Source: an uncultured Clostridia bacterium
GTDB lineage: Bacteria > Bacillota > Clostridia > UBA1381
Length of the DNA stretch: 24,082 nucleotides
Direction of reading: 5' to 3'
Assembly: GCA_905236685.1 (NCBI GenBank)
Contig: CAJOPD010000079.1
Location: 1 to 24,082, forward strand
The notes beneath the pieces are model-generated. The model saw nothing but the letters and a program-made list of their open reading frames with translations, did no database searches and had not been told where the DNA came from. The first letter of the stretch is position 1. Every line of letters begins with the position of its first letter. Shown one piece after another: positions 15,843 to 24,082 of this stretch. A program made the position numbers and the translations under genes.

Positions 15843-18416
15843 TTACTCCTTAGCTCTCTTTGCTATTTCGTAAAGCTTATTAAGCGCCTCAATCGGCGTA
15901 TATGTGGTGACATCTATCATCTTTAATTCCTCAAAAATATCAAGCGCCGTCTGCTCCTCTATGCCGATTTGCGCCGTAGTCACAGCCGTTTTCTTTGATT
16001 TGTGCGCCCTTTCCATCTCATCATTTTCGACGCTTTTTAGGATTTCCTTTGCGCGCTCGATTACGGATTTTTTCACTCCTGCAAGCGCCGCAACTTCAAT
16101 ACCGTAGCTGTCGTCCGCTCCGCCTCTTACTATTTTTCTTAAAAATGTTATGTCATCTCCGTGTTTTTTTACCGCAACTGAGTAGTTTTTGATTGAAGAA
16201 AAATCGTTTTCAAGACTTGTGAGCTCGTGATAATGCGTTGCAAAGAGCGTTTTTGCCCTGACCTTTTCCGCCATATGCTCCGCAACAGCCCACGCTATCG
16301 CAAGTCCGTCATAGGTGGAAGTGCCCCTGCCTATCTCGTCCAAAATTACAAGCGATTTTGCGGTTGCATTTTTCAAAATGTTTGAAACCTCAACCATTTC
16401 CAGCATAAATGTGCTCTGCCCCTGCGCAATATCATCAGAAGCGCCCACACGCGTGAAAATTTTATCAACAGCGCCTATTTTTGCATAGCTTGCTGGCACA
16501 AAGCTGCCTATCTGCGCCATAAGTGTAATCAGGGCAACCTGCCGCATATATGTGGATTTTCCTGCCATATTCGGTCCTGTTATGATTAACTCGCGGTTTT
16601 CCTTCCCGTCCATTTCGGTATCGTTGGGGACAAAAATGCTGTCCCTTAAAGTGCGCTCAACAACAGGGTGCCGTCCGTCCTTTATGGTTATGCCGTCCTT
16701 TTCGGTAACCTCAGGCATAACATAGCCAAGATTAAATGCCGTTTGCGCAAGAGATTGAATTGCATCAATTGTTGCGATAATATCGCAGACCTTTTTGAGC
16801 CTGTCGATTTCGCCGCCGATTTTTTGCCGTATTTCATCAAACAGGCGCACTTCAAGCTCGGAAATTCTCTGTGCCGCACCGAGCACCTTATCCTCCATCT
16901 CTTTGAGCTTAGGAGTTATGTACCGCTCTGCATTTACCAGCGTTTGCTTTCTTATGTAGTAGTCGGGCACCATATCAGCGTTGGATTTTGTCACCTCAAT
17001 GTAGTACCCAAAAACCTTGTTATAGCTAATCCTAAGATTTTTTATGCCCGTTCTTTCGCGTTCCTCCGCCTCGGTCCCCAAAATCCACGCTCTGCCGTCT
17101 CTGCTTATGCTCCGCAGTTCGTCAAGCTCGCTGCTGTACCCTTCCTTTATCACATTTCCGTCCCTTATGGATACAGGCACTTCGTCATTTATGCTCTTTG
17201 ATAAAAGCTCCGCTATGTCCGATAAAATATCAAAATCTCTGTTAAGCGCGGAGAGCATAGGTGACTTTGTTTTTGACAAAAGATAATTGAGCTCGGGAAG
17301 CGCCAAAAGCGAATTTTTGAGCGCCACCAAGTCCCTTGGCACCGCCGTATTCAAGGAAATTCTGTTCGTTATCCTACCTATATCGTAAATATTTGAAAGA
17401 AGCAGGGCAAAATCGTCCGCGAGCATTATGTTTTCTTTAAGCTCGCCGACGGCATAAAGCCTGTAATTTATCTTTGCGGGACTGACAAGCGGTTTTTCCA
17501 GCCATTGTTTCAGTTTTCTCGCACCCATTGAGGTTTTTGTTCTGTCCAAAACCCACAAAAGCGAGTTCTTTTTTGCTTTATCGCGCATAGTTTCGGTCAG
17601 TTCCAGACTTCTGCGCGTTGCAAAATCCATTTCCAAAAACTCGCCGACACCGTAAAGCGTCACCTCGTCAATGCAGTCAATATGCGCTTTCTGCGTATGC
17701 TCCAAATACCGCATCATAGCGCACAAGGCTGATTTTAAAGCGCCGCTTTTTTCTGCTATTTCCGAAGCATTTTTAAACTGCGCCTTTATATAGATGTCGT
17801 CCGCGGCGAAAAATGCGTTGTCATATGCCGTCACCGCGTCGGTTATGCGCGATACGATTTCGCGCTCAAAAGCAATTTTTGCGTCGGGATTTAATATCAC
17901 TTCGCTCGGAAGATAGCGTGCAATCTCGTTTAGGACAGAGCCGTCCTCCTCAATTTCACACGCAAAAACCTCGCCCGTTGACACATCGCAAAAGGCAAGA
18001 GCGGTAATTTTATCCTTACAGACGGTCAGGAAATAGTTGTTTTTCTTCTCGTCAAGCATATTTTCATATGTGCGGGTTCCCGCCGTGATAACCCTTACAA
18101 CACCGCGGTCCACAAGCCCCTTGGCATTTTTGGGGTCTTCAAGCTGTTCGCATATTGCAACTTTGTAGCCCTTTGCAACAAGCTTTTCGATATATACATT
18201 TGCGCTGTGAAAAGGCACGCCGCACATTGGCGCACGCTCGGAAAGACCGCAGTTTTTTCCCGTAAGGGTGAGTTCCAATTCTCTTGACGCCGTTTTTGCG
18301 TCGTCAAAAAACATCTCGTAAAAGTCGCCCAAGCGGTAAAAAAGTATGCAGTCCTTATATTCTTCCTTTGTCTTTAAGTACCTTTCCATCATAGGTGAAA
18401 GTTTTTCGCCTTGCAT
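15843..18416 (-). CDS. mutS: DNA mismatch recognition ATPase MutS
   Basis: At 857 residues this is a full-length MutS1. The mismatch-reading Phe-X-Glu motif is in GDFYEMFF (Phe32, Glu34). A connector, lever and clamp region follows. The ABC-type ATPase has Walker A GPNMAGKST (614-622), Walker B in LVILDEIGRGTSTYDGLA, and FATHYHEL. The C-terminal helix-turn-helix dimer region ends in EALNKLYEIAKRAKE. It binds mismatches and small loops and recruits MutL. A GGGGAG site nine bases before the ATG supports the start. The gene follows ricA by 29 bases in the miaB-ricA-mutS-mutL-miaA operon, the same order as in Bacillus apart from cotE. Confidence 0.98.
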   Translation of the reverse strand: MQGEKLSPMMERYLKTKEEYKDCILFYRLGDFYEMFFDDAKTASRELELTLTGKNCGLSERAPMCGVPFHSANVYIEKLVAKGYKVAICEQLEDPKNAKGLVDRGVVRVITAGTRTYENMLDEKKNNYFLTVCKDKITALAFCDVSTGEVFACEIEEDGSVLNEIARYLPSEVILNPDAKIAFEREIVSRITDAVTAYDNAFFAADDIYIKAQFKNASEIAEKSGALKSALCAMMRYLEHTQKAHIDCIDEVTLYGVGEFLEMDFATRRSLELTETMRDKAKKNSLLWVLDRTKTSMGARKLKQWLEKPLVSPAKINYRLYAVGELKENIMLADDFALLLSNIYDIGRITNRISLNTAVPRDLVALKNSLLALPELNYLLSKTKSPMLSALNRDFDILSDIAELLSKSINDEVPVSIRDGNVIKEGYSSELDELRSISRDGRAWILGTEAEERERTGIKNLRISYNKVFGYYIEVTKSNADMVPDYYIRKQTLVNAERYITPKLKEMEDKVLGAAQRISELEVRLFDEIRQKIGGEIDRLKKVCDIIATIDAIQSLAQTAFNLGYVMPEVTEKDGITIKDGRHPVVERTLRDSIFVPNDTEMDGKENRELIITGPNMAGKSTYMRQVALITLMAQIGSFVPASYAKIGAVDKIFTRVGASDDIAQGQSTFMLEMVEVSNILKNATAKSLVILDEIGRGTSTYDGLAIAWAVAEHMAEKVRAKTLFATHYHELTSLENDFSSIKNYSVAVKKHGDDITFLRKIVRGGADDSYGIEVAALAGVKKSVIERAKEILKSVENDEMERAHKSKKTAVTTAQIGIEEQTALDIFEELKMIDVTTYTPIEALNKLYEIAKRAKE

Positions 18417-18445
18417 ATTAAAAAACTCCCCGTTAATTTATAATC

Positions 18446-18823
18446 TTAGTGACAGCCTCCGCAGGTTGAACAGTTGTGCGTACAGCCGCCCTGATTTCCC
18501 GTAATGTAAATGTTTATCACATTATTTATGCTGTTTACCATACTGTCAAATTTTTCTTTTGCGTCAACATAATTTTTAATGGTCTCCGATTTTGCCACCA
18601 TCTCGGCAAAGGCATCATTATTCTTCCTGATTGCCTCCTCCTCGGTAATCTTTCCGCCTTGAATTTCGCGCGCCAGGTTCATTCTTTTAATATTAAAATC
18701 CGAAACCAGCTGCTGCGCCTCGTCGTCCTCCGCCTGTGCCTGTTCTGCAAGCCTTAGCTCCTTCATTTCCTCGCTCGCCTCAATCATCTCGCCGAGTTCG
18801 TGTGCTTTTTCAATAATAGTCAT
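18446..18823 (-). CDS. ricA: YlbF/YmcA (RicA) family protein with C-terminal cysteine tail
   Basis: This 125-residue, mostly helical acidic protein belongs to the YlbF/YmcA family. Its position between miaB and mutS matches Bacillus ymcA (ricA), which is why I use that symbol. In Bacillus, RicA forms a complex with RicF and RicT that carries iron-sulfur clusters and helps RNase Y mature mRNAs, affecting competence, sporulation and biofilm. Here the last 13 residues hold four cysteines, Cys114, Cys118, Cys121 and Cys124 (C-x3-C-x2-C-x2-C), followed by a terminal histidine. This looks like a metal or Fe-S site. Its ribosome binding site is within the last codons of miaB, one base apart. The family call is firm, while the exact RicA versus RicF identity rests on synteny. 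Confidence 0.88.
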   Translation of the reverse strand: MTIIEKAHELGEMIEASEEMKELRLAEQAQAEDDEAQQLVSDFNIKRMNLAREIQGGKITEEEAIRKNNDAFAEMVAKSETIKNYVDAKEKFDSMVNSINNVINIYITGNQGGCTHNCSTCGGCH

Positions 18824-18824
18824 T

Positions 18825-20252
18825 TTATATATCCTCCTTAATTAACTCACCGTTTAAGCTCCAAGTATGAGCCTTGGTTATTTTTACATCGACATATTTC
18901 CCCGTAAGAGCCTTGTCCCCCGCAAAGTTTACGATTTTTCCCGTATCGGTCCGCCCTGAAAGCATTTCCTCGTTATTTTTGCTCACGCCGTCAACCAAAA
19001 CGGTATAGATTTTGCCGACATACGCCTCATTTTTACGCCTTGAAATCTCGTTCTGCACCTCCAAAAGCCTGTCAAAATTTCTGTGAATTTCCTCATCGGT
19101 CAGCACAAAATCAAGCTTTGCGGCAGGCGTACCCTCGCGCCTTGAATAGATAAAGGAAAAAATCGTGTCAAACTGCACCTTTTTCAAAACATCTAAGGTG
19201 TCCTCAAAATCCTCGTTTGTTTCGGTGGGAAAGCCTACTATTACATCGGTAGAAAGAGCAATATCGGGAATTGCCGCCTTTACTCTTTCGATTTTTTCAA
19301 GATACTGTTCTTTTGTATATCGGCGGTTCATCTCGGAAAGCACCCTGCTGTTTCCCGCCTGAAAAGGAAGGTGAAGCTGATGGCAGACCTTTTCACATTC
19401 CGCCATTGTTTTTATCAGCTTGTCCCCGAAATCTTTGGGGTGCGAAGTCATAAATCTTATGCGTTTTACTCCGTCAATGGCGTTTACCATACGCAAAAGG
19501 TCGGAAAAATCACAATTTTCGGCTAAATCCTTGCCGTAAGAATTTACATTCTGACCCAAAAGGCAAATCTCGGTAACACCATTTTTGATAAGCTCATTTA
19601 TCTCCTCCAAGATTTTTTCGGGACTGCGGCTCCTTTCCCTGCCCCTGACATACGGGACTATGCAATAGGAGCAAAAATTATTGCACCCGTACATAATGCT
19701 CACCCAGGCTTTGCTCTCCGACTTCCGCAAAATCGGCAGATTTTCGCAAATATTGCCGTCGGAATTTTCAACATCTGTCACGGCTTTTTTGCTTTCAATG
19801 GTATTTACCAGAAGCTCGGGAAGTTTATATAGCGCGTGTGTGCCGAAAATCAAATCTGTATGATTATGCACCTTGCGTATCTTTTCCGCCATATTTTCCT
19901 GCTGTACCATACACCCGCAAAGACCGATGATAAGCTCAGGACGGCTTTCCTTTATATGCCTCAAAATCCCCAGCCTTCCGAAAACCTTGTCCTCCGCATT
20001 TTCGCGGACGGCGCAGGTATTATATATAACCAAATCGGCGTCTTCCGCGCGGTCGCAAAAGTCATATCCTGCCTCTTTTAAAATTCCGCGTATGCGTTCT
20101 GTGTCGTTCTCGTTCTGCTGACAGCCGTAGGTTTCGGTATTGCACAGCGGGCGTCTGCCGTTTATCTTATAAAATTCTTCATTTATATTTTTAAGGCGTG
20201 TGATAAACTCCTTTTGCCTTGCGAGTTCATTTTCGCTGATATAATTTGCCAT
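18825..20252 (-). CDS. miaB: tRNA-2-methylthio-N6-dimethylallyladenosine synthase
   Basis: MiaB is a radical-SAM methylthiotransferase that converts i6A37 of tRNA to ms2i6A37, downstream of MiaA. The 475-residue protein has an N-terminal UPF0004 domain with the three auxiliary-cluster cysteines in TYGCQQNEND (Cys44), NTCAVRENA (Cys80) and CGCMVQQE (Cys114). The radical-SAM motif CNNFCSYC has Cys190, Cys194 and Cys197. A C-terminal TRAM-like domain (YVGKIYTVLVDG onward) binds RNA. The roughly 35-residue extension before the first motif is common in Clostridia and Bacilli. It is the first gene of its operon, with a GGAG site six bases before the ATG. Confidence 0.97.
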   Translation of the reverse strand: MANYISENELARQKEFITRLKNINEEFYKINGRRPLCNTETYGCQQNENDTERIRGILKEAGYDFCDRAEDADLVIYNTCAVRENAEDKVFGRLGILRHIKESRPELIIGLCGCMVQQENMAEKIRKVHNHTDLIFGTHALYKLPELLVNTIESKKAVTDVENSDGNICENLPILRKSESKAWVSIMYGCNNFCSYCIVPYVRGRERSRSPEKILEEINELIKNGVTEICLLGQNVNSYGKDLAENCDFSDLLRMVNAIDGVKRIRFMTSHPKDFGDKLIKTMAECEKVCHQLHLPFQAGNSRVLSEMNRRYTKEQYLEKIERVKAAIPDIALSTDVIVGFPTETNEDFEDTLDVLKKVQFDTIFSFIYSRREGTPAAKLDFVLTDEEIHRNFDRLLEVQNEISRRKNEAYVGKIYTVLVDGVSKNNEEMLSGRTDTGKIVNFAGDKALTGKYVDVKITKAHTWSLNGELIKEDI

Positions 20253-20282
20253 AGCCTTCTCCGTACATCAAAATTCCTGTTT

Positions 20283-20311
20283 ATTTTATCATAAATGAGC
20301 GAAAAATACAA
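20283..20311 (-). promoter_or_regulatory. Probable promoter of the miaB-ricA-mutS-mutL-miaA operon
   Basis: On the minus strand TAAAAT (20288-20283) is preceded at 17 bases by TTGTAT (20311-20306). The -10 matches five of six positions and the -35 three of six. The start point would be near 20276, about 24 bases before miaB. The -35 is weak, so this is a moderate call. Confidence 0.5.
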
Positions 20312-20319
20312 TAATATAT

Positions 20320-20348
20320 TTGCCTTTTACGGAAAAAAGTGATAAAAT
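20320..20348 (+). promoter_or_regulatory. Probable promoter of the metallophosphoesterase gene
   Basis: TTGCCT (20320-20325) and TAAAAT (20343-20348) are 17 bases apart, matching four and five of six consensus positions. The start point would be near 20355, with a very short leader before the GTG at 20369. It lies head to head with the miaB promoter. Confidence 0.55.
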
Positions 20349-20355
20349 CGTATGC

Positions 20356-20359
20356 GAGG
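20356..20359 (+). promoter_or_regulatory. Ribosome binding site fixing a GTG start
   Basis: GAGG lies nine bases before the GTG at 20369. The earlier in-frame GTG at 20339 sits inside the promoter spacer and has no such site. Confidence 0.65.
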
Positions 20360-20368
20360 TGTTTTATT

Positions 20369-21166
20369 GTGAGCAAGACAAATTTTTTAGGCATTTCGCC
20401 TGAAATTACCGAATACAATATTGCTTCCGAAAGACTGCCGAAGTCTTTTGATAATTTTCGGATAGCACAAATTTCCGACACACATTCCTACCCCTCGGGC
20501 AAAATATTTGAGCTTATTGAGCCGTCAAAGCCTGATATTATCTGCATTACAGGCGATATGTTCCACGACGACGGAAAGGACGCACCTGATTTTTGGGCGC
20601 TTTTGGAAAAGCTTTTAACTCTTGCGCCTGTTTATCTTGTTACGGGAAATCACGATTTGTGGCGCGGGGATTGCGCCGAGCTACTTCAAAAAATCAGGGA
20701 TTTGGGCGGAATTATATTGAACTCGGAAATGTCGGTTTTGGAAAAAGACGGCGAAAAAATAGCAATTTTCGGCGTCGGCGACCCCTTTTCAAAAGTGCCG
20801 AAAATAATGGAAAAGAATATAATCGAAAGCTTTTCGCGCCTTCCGCATTTTGACGGATATAGGATTTTGCTTTATCATAGGGCAAACCTTTTTGATAAAA
20901 TCAAGGACTTTGGTTTTGATTTGATTTTGTCAGGGCATATGCACGGCGGGCAAATACGCATTTTGGGGCTTGGCGGACTTTGTGCGCCGACATCTGCGCT
21001 GCTTTCGGGGCGAATGATTTTTCCTCAATATACGGCGGGCAAATTTGAATACAATAATTCGGTTATGATAGTAAACCGCGGCGCAAGCAACACCCTGCCT
21101 ATCCCCCGCTTTTGCAATCCGCCCGAGGTATGCATAATTACTCTTTTGCATAAAAATAAGGCTTGA
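20369..21166 (+). CDS. Metallophosphoesterase (calcineurin-like, YkuE-type)
   Basis: This 265-residue protein has the five metal-binding blocks of calcineurin-like phosphoesterases in order: AQISDTHSY, CITGDMFHDD, LVTGNHDLWRGD, LLYHRAN and SGHMHGGQIRI. The N-terminus (ISPEITEYNIASERLPKSF followed by a DNFRIAQISD strand) resembles the YkuE group of predicted phosphohydrolases. No clear membrane anchor is visible, although many YkuE relatives have one. The substrate is unknown. The start is set at the GTG at 20369, because it has GAGG at the right spacing and the earlier frame start overlaps the promoter. The stop codon lies inside the terminator shared with rpoC. Confidence 0.88.
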   Translation: MSKTNFLGISPEITEYNIASERLPKSFDNFRIAQISDTHSYPSGKIFELIEPSKPDIICITGDMFHDDGKDAPDFWALLEKLLTLAPVYLVTGNHDLWRGDCAELLQKIRDLGGIILNSEMSVLEKDGEKIAIFGVGDPFSKVPKIMEKNIIESFSRLPHFDGYRILLYHRANLFDKIKDFGFDLILSGHMHGGQIRILGLGGLCAPTSALLSGRMIFPQYTAGKFEYNNSVMIVNRGASNTLPIPRFCNPPEVCIITLLHKNKA

Positions 21167-21185
21167 AAATTCAAGCCTTATTTTT
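21152..21185. terminator. Bidirectional terminator between the metallophosphoesterase gene and rpoC
   Basis: A perfect stem of at least 14 bp (21152-21165 with 21172-21185) has an A-run on its left flank and a T-run on its right, so it can act on both strands. The metallophosphoesterase stop (21164-21166) is inside it, and the rpoC stop begins at 21187, just outside. Confidence 0.88.
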
Positions 21186-21186
21186 G

Positions 21187-24082
<2,896 letters not shown>

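Noticed and set aside
20339..20368. Earlier GTG start for the metallophosphoesterase
   Set aside because: It falls within the predicted promoter and has no ribosome binding site. The GTG at 20369 is preceded by GAGG.

Overview
The window reads as chromosomal DNA of a Gram-positive, low-to-moderate GC bacterium, most likely a member of the Clostridia (Bacillota). The reasons are the conserved block miaB-ricA(ymcA)-mutS-mutL-miaA, an endonuclease-type MutL, a compact RpoC, strong AGGAGG-like ribosome binding sites and perfect SigA-type promoters. I recognise no tRNA, rRNA, CRISPR array, insertion sequence or phage gene.

Layout. (1) Positions 1-1418, minus strand: the 5' part of a membrane-bound RsbU/SpoIIE-type PP2C phosphatase with a HAMP domain. 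It is cut by the left edge. (2) Positions 1419-1725: a divergent control region with two perfect consensus promoters back to back and a terminator-like hairpin immediately after the rightward start point. (3) Positions 1726-12967, plus strand: a tightly packed ten-gene glycan operon. It encodes a Wzx-like flippase, a GT2 glycosyltransferase, RmlA, RmlC, RmlB, two paralogous DegT/DnrJ/EryC1/StrS aminotransferases, an ATP-grasp ligase, a thiamine-diphosphate enzyme of the acetolactate synthase family and an extended SDR. (4) Positions 12963-13003: a 19-bp hairpin that includes the stop codons of both converging genes. (5) Positions 12979-20252, minus strand: miaB-ricA-mutS-mutL-miaA, covering tRNA modification and mismatch repair. 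(6) Positions 20369-21166, plus strand: a metallophosphoesterase. (7) Position 21187 to the right edge, minus strand: rpoC, lacking its N-terminal part.

How the genes work together. RmlA and RmlB make dTDP-4-keto-6-deoxyglucose, and RmlC epimerises it. The usual last enzyme, RmlD, is absent. In its place stands an unusual set: two aminotransferases, an ATP-grasp ligase, a ThDP carboligase-like protein and an SDR. This suggests a modified deoxysugar, amino and/or carbon-branched and possibly carrying an amide-linked acyl group, which would be transferred by the GT2 enzyme and exported by the flippase. The exact product cannot be read from the sequence. This five-gene set is the best candidate for an undescribed pathway in the window. 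The rest is core housekeeping, with one notable point: the RicA homologue has a four-cysteine C-terminal tail.
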